Shown here: piece by piece, positions 8,311 through 19,595 of the stretch
Layout of the letters: every line of letters starts with the position of its first letter
Numbering within the stretch: position 1 is the stretch's first letter
Assembly (NCBI GenBank): GCA_024635475.1
Contig: JAGXIW010000003.1
Location: forward strand, 434,001 to 498,000
Origin: a bacterium
GTDB taxonomy: Bacteria; Patescibacteriota; Gracilibacteria; BD1-5; UBA6164
DNA length: 64,000 nt
Reading direction: 5' to 3'
The notes under the pieces: model-generated
Database searches by the model: none
What the model was told of the DNA's origin: nothing
The model's input: only the letters and a program-made list of their open reading frames with translations
Program-made: the position numbers and the translations under genes

Positions 8311-9588
8311 ATGAAAGATTTCAAAAAAGATTTTCCGATATTTGCAAATAATCCTGGACTTGTATATCTTGATAGTACGGCTTCAAGTCAGAAACCTGCA
8401 TTTGTAATTGATTGAATTAAAACATATCTTGAAAATGATTACAGTAATATTCATAGAGGAGCTTATTGTTTAGCTGAGAGATCAGAAAATTTATATGAAA
8501 AAAGTAAGAAAAAAGTTGTAGAGTTTATCGGTGCTGACAATTGGAGAGAAGTAATTTACACTTACAATGCTAATTATGCTCTCAATTTTATTGCTTGAAG
8601 TTTGAGAAAATCACAATTTTTCAAAAAATGAGACAAAGTTTTGGTAAGTATTGTAGAACATCATAGTAATATAGTTCCATGGCTAATTCTTAGAGATGAG
8701 ATTTGAATAGAACTTGAGTATATAAATGTAGATAATGATTATAATCTAGATTTAGAAGACTTGAAATCAAAACTTGACTCAAGTGTAAAAGTGGTTTCAA
8801 TAACTCAAGTATCAAATGTAACTGGACAGATTTTTAATTTGGAAGAGGTAGGAAGTATTATAAGAGAATTTAAATGAAATAACTGAAAAAATAGAATGCT
8901 TCATACCTCGCAATGACAAATATCATTTCCACTTTTTATTATTGATGCAAGTCAAAGTTTTCCACACTTAAAAGTTGATGTAAAAAAATTAAATTGTGAT
9001 ATGATTTTTTTTACAGCTCACAAAGTTATGGCTGATAGTTGACTTGGAGTTTGGTGGGCTAAAAAAGAAATTTTGGATAAACTAAAACCTGTATTTTCAG
9101 GTTGATGATCAATTGCTTGGGTTAAAAAACTAGAATATAAAGATAATAATTCACTACCAGAAAAATTTGAAACGGGAACTCCAAATGTGGTAGGGGCGGT
9201 TTCATTATTAAAAGCACTAGAATATATTGAAAACATAGGATGATATGAAAAAATAGAAGAAGTAGAAAAAGAATTGGTTTCTTATGCAATACAAAAATGG
9301 AAAACTATAAAACAAAAGATTGACATTAAAATACTTTGAAACTTAGAAATAAAAAATAGAATTTGAGTATTTAGCTTTCTAATTCCTTGAATTCACAGCA
9401 TTGATATAGCCGATTATTTAGCTGAAGAAGGTGTTTGTGTAAGAGCCGGGCAACATTGTGCTGAACCATTTTTACAAAGTGAAAGTTGTAACCATACTTG
9501 TAGAATGAGTTTATATTTATATAATGATAAAAATGATATTGATAGATTTTTTGAAGTTTTAGAAAAATCTATAAAAGAATTAAAGTAA
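8311..9588 (+). CDS. sufS: Cysteine desulfurase SufS
   Basis: 425 aa. PLP enzyme that takes sulfur from cysteine for Fe-S clusters. Visible blocks: YLDSTASSQKP at the N-terminus, SNIHRGAY, the PLP lysine in FFTAHKVMADSGLGVWW, and the C-terminal VRAGQHCAEPFL loop that carries the active-site cysteine of SufS-type (group II) enzymes. It is the last gene of the sufC-B-D-S set. ATG at 8311 follows an AT-rich leader without an SD, as is usual for host genes here. A strong shared terminator follows. Confidence 0.95.
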
Positions 9589-9610
9589 AATTATTTTGTT
9601 TGAAAAATAA

Positions 9611-9646
9611 AAAAAATCCCATTTTTATAAAAATGGGATTTTTTAA
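9611..9646. terminator. Bidirectional terminator between sufS and rplL
   Basis: AAAAAATCCCATTTTT pairs with AAAAATGGGATTTTTT; U-runs on both strands serve the convergent sufS and rplL transcripts. Confidence 0.85.
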
Positions 9647-9664
9647 TTAAATAATTCTAGTTAA

Positions 9665-10036
9665 TTATTTTAATTCAACTTCAGCTCCTTGTTCAATTAA
9701 TTTAGCTTTCATAGCTTCAGCATCATCTTTAGGTACTCATTTTTTGATTTCTCAACCATTGTCAGCTATAGCTTTAGCTTCAATTAATCCAAGACCAGTA
9801 ACTTCTCTTATAACTTTGATTACAGCTATTTTGTTAGCTCAAACTGATTTTAAGATTAAGTCAAAAGTTGATTTTTCTTCAGCTTCTCAAGCTCAAGCAG
9901 CAGCAACCATAACAGGAGCAGCAGCACTTACACCAAATTCTTCTTCCATAGATTTAACTAGGTCATTTAGTTCAACTATTGAAAGTTCTTTAACTAAATC
10001 CATAATTTTTTTAGAGTTTCCAGCTAATTCAGCCAT
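9665..10036 (-). CDS. rplL: Ribosomal protein L7/L12
   Basis: 123 aa, normal length. The N-terminal dimerisation helix is followed by the Ala-rich hinge (VMVAAAAGAEAEEKS) and by the C-terminal domain [24 protein letters not shown]...[10 protein letters not shown]...[13 protein letters not shown], which binds translation factors. Downstream of rplJ on the same strand, in the conserved L10-L12 order, separated by about 190 bp that contain a palindrome. A terminator follows. Confidence 0.97.
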
Positions 10037-10180
10037 ATTATAAAATTTAAAAAATAAAACTAGATTTTAGAATCTTAGAATTTTAGAGCTTTAGAAATTA
10101 TTATATATTTAATAATGTTCTAAAAAGCTAAAGCCTAAAAATCTAAATAATCTACTTTCTAACTAATTAATAGCTAGTTC

Positions 10181-10208
10181 CCAAACTTTTAAATATTTAA
10201 AAGTTTGG
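10181..10208 (-). repeat. Perfect palindrome in the rplJ-rplL spacer
   Basis: CCAAACTTTTAAATATTTAAAAGTTTGG, 28-bp palindrome 15 bp after the rplJ stop. No U-run on the minus strand; likely an RNA processing or stability stem, or a partial attenuator tuning L10 against L12 output. Confidence 0.5.
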
Positions 10209-10222
10209 TTTTAGTTATCAAT

Positions 10223-10954
10223 TTAAGCAACTACTTCTTCTTTACTTTCTTCAGTTACTTCAGTTATAACTTCTTCAGCTTTTACTTCTGGAGTAGCTTC
10301 AACTGGAGCTTCTTCTGTTTTAACTTCTTCTACAGTTTCTTCAATTTTTGCCTCAACTGGAGTTTCAGCTTTAACTTCTTCTTCTTTTTTCTCTTCTACT
10401 TTAGGTTCAGCTTTTTTTGCTGAAGGAGCACTTCATAGATTTGCTTTTCCTTCATCTGTAAGTTTTTTAGCAGCAGCATCAAAAAATCTTGCAAGAGCAG
10501 AAACTGGAGACATCATACTTCAAACAAGTCTTCCAAGTAATATTTCTCTGCTTGGTATTGCAGCAATGATAGCAGTTTCTTTTCCATCTTTTACACTTCA
10601 TTCAAAATATGATCAAGCCCAAACAATTTTAGGATTTTTAGCAAATGTTTTCATAAATTCATTTACTTTTCATAAAGCAGAAACTGCATCGTCATTTGAA
10701 CAAACTACAGCAATTTGACCAGGAAGTATAGAGTCATCAATCTCTACATTGTAAACTTCTTTAAAAGCAATTTTTATAAGAGTCTTTTTAACTAAGGAAA
10801 AACTAGAATTTACTTTTCTTAATTCTTTTCTTAAATTTGTAATTTCTTCAACTGTTAATCAGTTATTTGTAGTAAATGCTATTGATTTAGCATTTTTAAT
10901 ATTATTTTTCAAATTATCCAAGATATCAATCTTTTTAGTTTTAGATACAGCCAT
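10223..10954 (-). CDS. rplJ: Ribosomal protein L10 with acidic C-terminal extension
   Basis: 243 aa; L10 is usually about 165-180. Residues 1-170 are L10 (KKTLIKIAFKEV, the region binding 23S rRNA, then AAIPSREILLGRLVGSMMSPVSALARFF). About 70 extra C-terminal residues are almost only Glu, Lys, Ala, Val, Pro and Thr. They form a flexible acidic tail after the helix that anchors L7/L12 dimers. Preceded by an L10 leader and attenuator hairpin. Confidence 0.95.
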
Positions 10955-10995
10955 TTTAGAATTTTTAAATTATAAAGGAATATTTTAATAAAAGA

Positions 10996-11028
10996 AAAAA
11001 TCTCTTTGTTTGAGACAAAGAGATTTTT
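10996..11028 (-). terminator. rplJ leader attenuator hairpin
   Basis: Minus strand AAAATCTCTTTG...CAAAGAGATTTTTTC, 42 bp upstream of the rplJ start and downstream of the L10 leader. Its position inside the 5' UTR points to attenuation. Confidence 0.7.
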
Positions 11029-11056
11029 AAATTATTTAAATTTAATTTTCACTTTA

Positions 11057-11092
11057 TCTAGGTAGGACTTATCTTGTTTGCCTACTGTCTAC
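11057..11092 (-). promoter_or_regulatory. L10 leader (autoregulatory r-protein binding site)
   Basis: Minus strand GTAGACAGTAGGCAAAC...GTCCTACCTAGA. The GTAGACAGTAGG/CCTACC pairing and kink-turn-like bulge are the known signature of rplJL leaders bound by the L10-L12 complex. Confidence 0.75.
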
Positions 11093-11163
11093 GATTTAAG
11101 TAAAGTTATTATATTGGAATTTTTATAATTGCAAGTTTTTTATATTTTTTTTCATAATAATTA

Positions 11164-11195
11164 TTGACTTTTACATAAAAACATTATTATATAAT
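11164..11195 (+). promoter_or_regulatory. Possible promoter for the nitronate-monooxygenase-like gene
   Basis: TTGACT and TATAAT are present but 20 bp apart; an alternative -10, TATTAT at 11185, gives 15 bp. Just upstream of the ATG at 11218. Confidence 0.35.
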
Positions 11196-11217
11196 TATTA
11201 AAAATTAATAATTATAT

Positions 11218-13278
11218 ATGTCTAAGTTTATAGATTTTGAAAAGATTAAACTAAATACTGTAGAATTAGAGACTTGACTTTACCCTAATTGAAAGATTGA
11301 GGATTTTTGTAATAATACTATAGATTGAAAAGTATTAGATTGTAATATAAAAGATTTTTTTAGTATTCAAAGTAAAAGATTTGCATTTTGAGACAATTAT
11401 AAAGATAATAATCAAATTGAAACAATAAATAGTGATTGAGAAACAGAAAATAAAAATATTCCAACTATAATTAATTGATGAATGTGAACAAATGTTTCAT
11501 CAGCAAGTTTAGTTGAAGCAATGAATAAATTATGATTTTGATGACATTTATCATCAATTTGAATTTGAATGTATTATTTTTATGAAAGATATAAAAATCG
11601 TTTTAATAAAGATTTTAAATGGAATAATTCTTTAGATAATATTGTACAAACAGAATTTGATATAATTTTTAAGGATGAATTATGATTAAGTGATGAGTTT
11701 ATAAAAAAACATTTTTTTGTATGTGATGAATTATGTGATGAGAAAAATCCAAATAAAAAAAACAAATGATTTAACTGAGAATTAGCAAAAGAAAGAACAT
11801 CTAGGATGATGGATTTAGTTGCTACTTACAGACAAACAAAAGATTTAAAATCTAGGGAAAATAATGTTTGAATAAATTGTATGTATAAGACAAGCTCTTA
11901 TATAGCATCATTGAAAATAGCAGCACTGTGTTGAATAGACTATGTTACTACTGCAGCTTGAAATCCTACAAAAAATCCAAAGGAAATTTTAAAAGATTTT
12001 TCAGAGGATTTAAAAAAAGAATGAAAAACATGTTCAATACCTGCTATGTGATTGCTTGTATCTTCTAGTAAAATACTTGTAGATTTTGATTATGATTATT
12101 ATACATTCGAAGAATGAGCCTTGGCATGATGACATATATTGAGATTATCAAAAGATGATAAGTTTAAAGAATTAAAATTGATTAAGGATAAATTTATAAA
12201 AGCTTGAAAAAAAATTCCACCATTTTATGCGGCTTGATGAGTTTCAACAAATAAAGAGATAAAAGAAGTTTTAGATTATACAGTGGTAGATTTAGATATT
12301 TTTATAAAAATAAGAGAAGTTTTAGATGGTAAAAAATTAGATAAAAATATAATTAAAGAAATAAGAGACGGTTTAGATTGTATAGGGTTAGATTCAGATA
12401 TAATTAAAGAAATAAGAGACGGTTTAGATGGTAAAAAATTAGATTCAGATATAATAAAAAGAATAAAAGATGCTTTAATAGTAAAATGATTTGATTGAGT
12501 TCAAATTTGAACTATAGCAGCAGTATCTGAAGAAGCTTGTGATGGTGATTGAAAAGAGTTTAAAGAAAGACTTATTTGATGAAATCATTTATGAGAAAAT
12601 ACTGAAATTGACACAAAATTCTTTGAATGAGTAGATCAAGCTAAACAAGGTTTTGAAAAGATAGTAGGTGATTTCAACAAACAAATCTTATCAATATTAG
12701 ACAAAACAGAAATAGAGCAGGAAACTCCAGAAATAAAAAGAGTTAGAGATTATTTATATAAAGTAGTTTATAATGCTTTTTTTGATGAAAAAATAGATAA
12801 GTTATCAGACAAAGAACAAGAGTATTATAATAAAATCAAGGAATTTTTTTATGTGAGATATAAATGAAAAACGGATAAAATAAAAAAAGTATTTAGAGAT
12901 ATGTGAAATGCTATGAAATTTTTACAGGAGTTTGAAAAATATGTAAAAGAAAATTGAAAAAAACCTACTATGTTAGTTTTTGATAGTACAGCATGATTTC
13001 CAGGTAGAACAAAAATTATTCCTAAAATGTATGAAGTCATTGCTTGAAATGTAAAACCAACTTGATGTACTTGATGTTTAACAGATTGTATATGTGCTTG
13101 AAGATGAAGTGTTAGAGAAGATAGATGATCAAAATTTTGTATTTATAATTGGCTAAATTATCTTAATCCTGATAAAAATATAGCATTTTCATGAAGAAGT
13201 ACAGTTCCATATGCAGAAATTAGACCTATTAGAGATTCAATGGCTTATCTAATGGGAACTTATGTAAAAAGGAAATAA
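11218..13278 (+). CDS. Nitronate monooxygenase-like FMN protein with internal repeat insert
   Basis: 686 aa. TIM-barrel motifs of the 2-nitropropane dioxygenase family: IPTIINGGMGTNVSSASLVEAM near residue 80, TTAAGNPTKNP, EEGALAGGH and the phosphate-binding FYAAGGVSTNKEI and GFDGVQIGTIAAVSEEA. Between these last two blocks lies a foreign-looking tandem repeat (residues about 358-423), three copies of a 17-aa unit like DGKKLDKNIIKEIRDGL. A Cys-rich tail TGCTGCLTDCICAGRGS follows near the C-terminus. It is longer than typical NMOs (350-400 aa). Substrate unknown; an oxidoreductase or acyl-processing role is possible. Confidence 0.7.
12290..12486 (+). repeat. 51-bp in-frame tandem repeat inside the NMO-like gene
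   Basis: Three units of 17 codons plus a partial one; ATAATTAAAGAAATAAGAGA recurs. Glycines within the repeat are GGT/GGG only, while the flanking gene uses mostly TGA, so the insert differs in codon usage from its host gene. Confidence 0.8.
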
Positions 13279-13304
13279 TTTGAAAATCATATACTAATCA
13301 TAAA

Positions 13305-13337
13305 AAAACAAGAATTAAAATTTTTAATTCTTGTTTT
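13305..13337 (+). terminator. Terminator
   Basis: AAAACAAGAATTAAAA / TTTTTAATTCTTGTTTT, nearly perfect hairpin with flanking T-run, 27 bp after the NMO-like gene. Confidence 0.75.
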
Positions 13338-13405
13338 CATACAGTTTTCATACAGTTGGATATTAATATGTAACCGTGTATTATTTATTCTTTAATTTTA
13401 AAATT

Positions 13406-14794
13406 ATGAAAAAAATAATTGGTTTAATTGTACTTACATTTGTAAGTATTCTCGGTGTTTCTGCAGCTACTCCAATCGCAGTAGATGATATGGTAACTAT
13501 TAATGAGTGAGCCTCTATTGAAATAAATGTATTGTGAAATGATACAGATGTTGATAATGATACTTTAATGGTAACTTGAATATTAAATACAACAAATTGA
13601 ATTTCTATAATTACAACATCTTGAACTGTTAGGTATACTCCTTCTATTGATTTTAATTGAACTTGAAGTTTTGATTATATTGTAAGCGATTGAGTACTAA
13701 CAGATACATGACATGTAGTTATAACTGTCAATTCTGTAAATGATTCACCAGTTGCAATTGATGATACATTTACTATGACTAAAAATACAACTGCTGTAAT
13801 AAATGTGGTATGAAATGATATTGATGTGGACTGAGATAACCTAGTTATTACTTCTTTATGAAATATATCAAATTGAACATGAGTAATTACTACATCATGA
13901 AAATCAGTTACATTTACCCCAAATATGGATTTTGTATGAAATATAAGTTTTAGTTATGTTGTAAATGATTGAGTTTCGATGGATACATGAACTGTAACAG
14001 TAACTATAAGTTCTGTAAATAGTTCACCGATTGCAAATGATGATAAAATCAGTACATTTAGGAATACTGAAAAAACATTTGATCCAAGAACTAATGATAC
14101 AGATGCAAATTGAGATACATTAACTATTATATGAAAAACAAATTGAACTTATGGTACTGTAAGTTTTTCTAGTACTCAAGTTACTTATAAACCAGATGAA
14201 GATTTCTATTGAAATGACAGTTTTACATATACAATAAGTGATTGAAACTGATGAACAGATGTTTGAACCGTAAATATAACAGTTACTCGTACTGATTATC
14301 AAGATAAACCAGTTCAAAATATTCAAAAAGAATTTATTGATAAATTTAAAGAACTTAAAAATAGATATAGAAATCAAATGAATAGTGAAGAATATAAAAG
14401 ATTAAAAAAAGAATTAAGAAATGAATATTTTCTTAAACTTAAGGAAGTAACAGGACAATGAGATCAATGAGAATCTGAAGAAGATGAAGATGAAGATGAA
14501 GATGAAGATGACAATAATGTAAAATATAAATATCAATGAAATTCAGCTAAAGAAATGTATAAAGATCAATTTCAAGTAAAATATTGAAGTAAAATTTCTT
14601 CACTTGATGATGCTAAATTAAATATAGTTATTTGAAGAATAGATATTTTGATAAATACTATAAATAGTTCAAATGATTATTCAGCACTAACAAAATCTAA
14701 GCTAAATACTATGTTGTTAGCTCTTAGAGAATTAATTTTAGAAGAAATGGATGATAGTGAATGAATAATTGATATTGATTCACTATTTGAGTAG
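13406..14794 (+). CDS. Secreted protein with cadherin-like repeats and acidic tail region
   Basis: 462 aa. Signal peptide at residues 1-20 (KKIIGLIVLTFVSILGVSAA). Three tandem domains of about 95 aa follow, each with the pattern VDD..T..E...I.VL.ND.DVD.D.L, the calcium-binding bacterial cadherin-like (RapA2/VCBS-type) repeat, up to about residue 300. Then come a Lys/Glu-rich coiled helix, a run of Glu-Asp (EEDEDEDEDEDEDDNN), and a C-terminal helical domain. No LPXTG or C-terminal membrane anchor is visible. Probably a surface adhesin, possibly for contact with a host cell (inference). Confidence 0.8.
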
Positions 14795-14830
14795 TTAAAT
14801 TATTTATTTAAAAATATCATAGATAAAAAG

Positions 14831-14862
14831 TAGAATGTAAATAAAAAAACATTCTATTTTTT
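14831..14862 (+). terminator. Terminator
   Basis: TAGAATGT/ACATTCTA stem followed by TTTTTTAT. Confidence 0.7.
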
Positions 14863-14934
14863 ATAAGAAAAAATCATTTTGAAAAATATTAAACTTATGT
14901 ACAATTAAAATACTTAATATTACAAGATAAATTT

Positions 14935-16611
14935 ATGTCAATAATTGAAGAATTAGAAAATAGTGTAGATATTGTTGATTTGGTTTGAAAATATGCTAGA
15001 CTGAAAAAAGTTTGAGCTAATTATAAGAGTCTTTGTCCTTTTCCTGGTCATAGTGAGAAGACTCCTTCTTTTGTTGTCAGTCCAAGTAAACAGATAGCTT
15101 ATTGTTTTGGTTGTCATAAATGATGATGACCTATTAAGTTTGTAATGGACATAGAAAATTGTGAATTTAAAGAGTCTGTAGAAATACTATGAAACTTGAC
15201 TGGGGTGAAGGTAAAGTGATTTGAAAATATGAAAGACAAAGAAGTTATTAAAAAAGAAAAAAATCTTTATACGCTTTATAAAGATATATCAAATTATTAT
15301 AAATCTAGTTTAAAAAGATATCCTGAGATACAAAAATACATAAAAGATAGATGATTAAATGAAGAAAGTATAGATACTTTTTCTTTATGATACTCTGATG
15401 ATTGAGTAAATTTGTATAATTATTTAAAAGAAAAATGATATGATGATGAGGTAATCAGAGAATCACAAGTATTTTTGGATTTAGGAAATAAAAAAGACAA
15501 ATTTCTTGCAAGAGTTATATTTCCTATAAAAAATCATAGATGAGATATAGTTGCCTTTGCATGAAGAATTATTAATGCTGGAGAGCCAAAGTATCTAAAT
15601 TCGCCAGCTTCAAGAATATATGATAAATCAAATATACTTTATTGACTTTTTGAAGCAAGACAAGAAATAACAAAAAAGGATTTTGTTATAATTACTGAGG
15701 GATATATGGATACGATAAGTCTTCATCAGTATGGTTTTAAAAATACTGTAGCAGTAAGTGGGACTGCACTAACAGAAAAACATCTCATTTTACTTAAGAG
15801 ACTTACAAATAAAATCTATCTTTGTTTTGATAATGATAAGGCTTGAGAACAAGCAACAAGACTTAGTTTAGAAATACTTAAAAATAAATGATTTGAAGTA
15901 AATATAATAGTTATGGATTGATGAAAAGATCCAGATGAACTGCTTAAATCATGAGTAGATTTCAATGTATTAATAGAAAAAGCAGTCTCACCAGTAGTTT
16001 ATTATATAAAAAAAAGTCAGTTCAATATAAAAAGCATAGATGATAAAAAAAATACTTTAAAGACAATTTTAGAAGTACTCAAAAGTTATAGTGATAACAT
16101 AGAAAAAGATTTTTATATAAAAGAAATATCTAATTTATTAGATATTCCTACAAAACTGATTTATGATGAATTAAATAAAATTCCAAATAAAAAAGAGGAT
16201 TTATGATGAGAAGTTTCTCTCCAAATTACAAGCCAAGATTTTGCTATATCTTATATAATAATTGATAAAAATCATAGAGAACAAATTGGTAGAGAATTGG
16301 TATTCTTAGATGATTTAGATTCTATTTTGAAAGATGCTTTAAAAGAAGATAATTTTTTAAATAACTATACTTTAGAGAAAAGAGAATTATATAGATGATT
16401 AGCTTTGGAAATGGAAGAGAGATTAACAGCTTTTACAGATGACAAGATAAAAGATGATATAAAAAAACTTTGTCAGAAAATCAACTCTGATATATTTAAA
16501 AAAGAATCAGTAAAATTAAAAGATATATTATTAAATGATAAAAATAATTTAGAAGCTTTGATTAAATATAATAATCTAATTAAAAAAGCAAAAGAAATGA
16601 AGATAGTGTAG
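14935..16611 (+). CDS. dnaG: DNA primase
   Basis: 558 aa. Synthesises RNA primers for replication. N-terminal zinc finger [13 protein letters not shown]...YCFGCHKGGG (three consecutive TGA glycines), then the RNA polymerase basic domain with [29 protein letters not shown] motifs are [14 protein letters not shown] and CFDNDKAGEQATRL, followed by a helical C-terminal part for helicase contact. Followed by nrdR 72 bp later in the same direction. Confidence 0.96.
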
Positions 16612-16683
16612 TTTTCTTTACAAATTTAATAAACTAAATAAACTGTCTACTAAAGACTAAAAATTAATTCCTAACTCTAATTT

Positions 16684-17127
16684 ATGTATTGTCCAAAATG
16701 TAAAAGTGAAGATACTAGAGTTCTCGATACTAGAATTGTTGAAAATGGTAAATTAGTAAAAAGAAAAAGGGAATGTGAGAATTGTTTTCATAAGTTTACT
16801 ACTTTTGAGAGAATAGAGTTTCCTAAATTTTTTGTGTTGAAAAATAATTGAAAAAAAGAGTTTTATAATAGGGATAAATTAGAAGATTCTATAATAAAGG
16901 CTTGCAATAAAAGATATATAGATTTAGATAAGATAGAACAGATGATTATAGATTTAGAAAACTCTTGGGCATCAAACAAAAAAGCTATTTCAAGTAAGAG
17001 AGTCTGAAAAGATATTTTAGAATGATTAAAAAAACTAGATGAAGTAGCTTATATAAGATATGCTTCTGTTTATCATAATTTTACAAATAAAGGAGATTTT
17101 TTAGATTTCATAAACAAAGAAAAATAA
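16684..17127 (+). CDS. nrdR: Transcriptional repressor NrdR
   Basis: 147 aa. Senses nucleotides and represses ribonucleotide reductase genes. Zinc ribbon MYCPKC...RRECENC-like (CPKCKSEDTRVLDTR, ECENCFHKFTTFER) followed by an ATP-cone domain (PKFFVLKNNGKKEFYNRDKLEDSIIKACNKR). It lies directly upstream of nrdD, whose promoter region carries two NrdR-box-like palindromes. Confidence 0.96.
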
Positions 17128-17233
17128 TGCTAAAATTCTAACTTATTGTACTATTAGAGTGAACAATTTTATTGGCTTTAAAAAAGCAAAAATAATGTCA
17201 AATTTATTAAAAAAATAATGCCTCAAAAATAAT

Positions 17234-17270
17234 AAATACTAAAGTCAAGTTGATTTTAGTATTTTTTTTT
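17234..17270 (+). terminator. Terminator after nrdR
   Basis: AAATACTAAA/TTTAGTATTT with 11-nt loop and a run of T. Confidence 0.7.
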
Positions 17271-17283
17271 GATTTTTTTAAAA

Positions 17284-17327
17284 ACTATATATAGTGAGTT
17301 AATACAAAATATTTTACTACATATAGT
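17284..17327 (+). promoter_or_regulatory. Two NrdR boxes upstream of nrdD
   Basis: ACTATATATAGT (17284-17295) and ACTACATATAGT (17316-17327), starts 32 bp apart, three helical turns, immediately before the nrdD start. Paired palindromes of this sequence and phasing are the known NrdR operator design. Confidence 0.8.
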
Positions 17328-17334
17328 TATTTTT

Positions 17335-19515
17335 ATGAAATTCTTTAAAGCAAAAAAAAGAAACGGGAGCTTTGTTACATTTGATGAATCTAAAATAGAA
17401 AGTGCAATTAAAAAGGCAATTATTTCAGTTTGATGAGATGATTTTTCTGAAATTTCAGCTTTGGTTAAAAAAGTTACTAAATTATTAGGTAAAAAAGTTT
17501 GAGAATCTATTCCTAATGTTGAGGATATACAAGACTCAGTAGAAGAAATTTTAATAAAAGAATGACATGATAAAGTTGCTAAAGCTTATATACTTTATCG
17601 TCAAAAGAGAAATGAATCAAGAATTACTAAGGATGTAGCTGTTGATGTAGGTAATACTATGCAAGAATATCTAAATAGATCTGATTGGAGAGTAAATGCT
17701 AATGCTAATTCTTGATACAGTTTAGGATGATTAATTCTAAATGTATCTTGAAAAATAACAGCTAATTATTGGCTGAGTTATATTTATCCAAAAGAAATAG
17801 GAGAATTACATAGAAATTGAGATTATCATATACATGATTTAGATATGTTTTCTGGATATTGTGCTTGATGGAGTTTAAGACAACTTTTAGAAGAATGATT
17901 TAATTGACTACCAAATAGACTAGAATCTGCTCCACCAAAAAATCTACAATCTGTTGTAAATCAGATGATTAATTTCTTATGAACTCTACAAAATGAATGG
18001 GCTTGAGCTCAAGCATTTTCAAGTTTTGATACTTACTTGGCACCTTTTATACACAAATATAAAAGACATGTAGAAAAAGAATTAGAAGAAGTAAATGCAA
18101 AATTTGATAATGAAGAAGAAAAGAAAAAATATATTTATGATAAGACTTATAAATATGTTGTTCAACAAATGCAAAATTTTATATTTTGATTAAATGTTCC
18201 TAGTAGATGGGGAACACAGACTCCTTTTACAAATATCACTTTAGATCTTATTTGTCCAGAAGATTTAAGAGATAAGGCATTATTGCTTTGAGGAATTGAT
18301 GAATGATATTATGAAAAAAAATACGGAGAATTACAAGAAGAAATGGATATAATAAATAAGGCATTGGTAGATGTATATACTGCTTGAGATGCAAAGTGAA
18401 ATGTATTTACTTTCCCAATACCAACATACAATATAACAGAAGATTTTGACCGGAATAGTGAGGTAGTTAATTGAGTATTTGAAATGACAGCAAAATATGG
18501 AATTCCTTATTTTCAAAACTTTGTATGAAGTCAATTTAAAAAAGTAAAAGATAAAGATTGAAAAACTATTAAAGTAAGAAATGAAGATGCTTATACTCCA
18601 TGAGCTGTTAGAAGTATGTGTTGTAGATTACAACTTGATTTAAAAGAACTTTTAAAAAGAGGAAATTGACTTTTTGGTTCAGCTGAGATGACTGGAAGTA
18701 TATGAGTTGTAACTATAAATATGGCAAGAATTGGATATAGTTATAAATGAGATATGGAATGATTTAAATCAAGACTTTTATATCTTATGAATCAAGCTAA
18801 AGCTTCTCTAGAATTAAAAAGAAAAGAATTAACAAAATGGTTAGATTTATGACTTTTCCCATATACAAAAAGATATTTACATAGTTTTAGAAATCATTTT
18901 TCAACTATTTGAATTAATTGAGTAAATGAAGCAATTCAAAATTTTACAAATGGTAAAGATGATATATCAACAAAACATGGAAAGAAAATGGCATTGGAAT
19001 TGATGGAATTTATGAGAACACAATTAAAACAATATCAAGAAGAAACTTGAAATTTATATAATTTAGAAGCAACTCCAGCAGAATGAACTACTTATAGATT
19101 TGCTCGTGAAGATAGAAAACAAATTCCTGATATAATTCAGGCTTGAACAGAAAGAGCTCCTTATTATACAAACTCTACACAGTTACCAGTTTGATTTACA
19201 GATGATGCATTTGAAGCTCTTGATTACCAAGATGATTTACAATGTAAATATACAGGATGAACAGTTTTACATCTTTATATGTGAGAAAAGATTACTGATT
19301 GAGAGGCTTGCAAAAATCTAGTAAAAAAAGTTCTGGAAAATTATAGATTGCCTTATATCACTATTACTCCTACTTTTTCTATATGCCCAAAACATGGTTA
19401 TATATCTTGAGAACATGATTATTGTCCAAAATGTGATGAAGAAATTTGATATACATGAGAAAAACAAGATAAAGAGACTAGAGAAATATATACAGCAAAG
19501 AAGAAAAAAGCTTAA
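17335..19515 (+). CDS. nrdD: Anaerobic ribonucleoside-triphosphate reductase, catalytic part
   Basis: 726 aa. Reduces NTPs to dNTPs under anaerobic conditions by glycyl-radical chemistry. ATP-cone at the N-terminus (KKRNGSFVTFDESKIESAIKKA), then the class III barrel with FWGLNVPSRWG-type, SMCCRLQLDL and TGSIGVVTINMARIGY blocks. A zinc region CPKHG...CPKC follows near the end. The usual glycyl-radical tail (RVxGYxRPV) is missing; the ORF ends after a Lys-rich stretch and the tail is encoded by the next ORF. Regulated by NrdR through the boxes upstream. Confidence 0.92.
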
Positions 19516-19595
19516 AGACAACATACAAAAGAAGAAAAAAACAAAAATCAAAAATACTTAACTAACCTATTTTTATTTTATTAACTTTTATTATT

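Noticed and set aside
13337-13360. Possible CRISPR or direct-repeat start (TTTTCATACAGTTTTCATACAG)
   Set aside because: Only two short copies; no regular spacing and no cas genes anywhere in the window.
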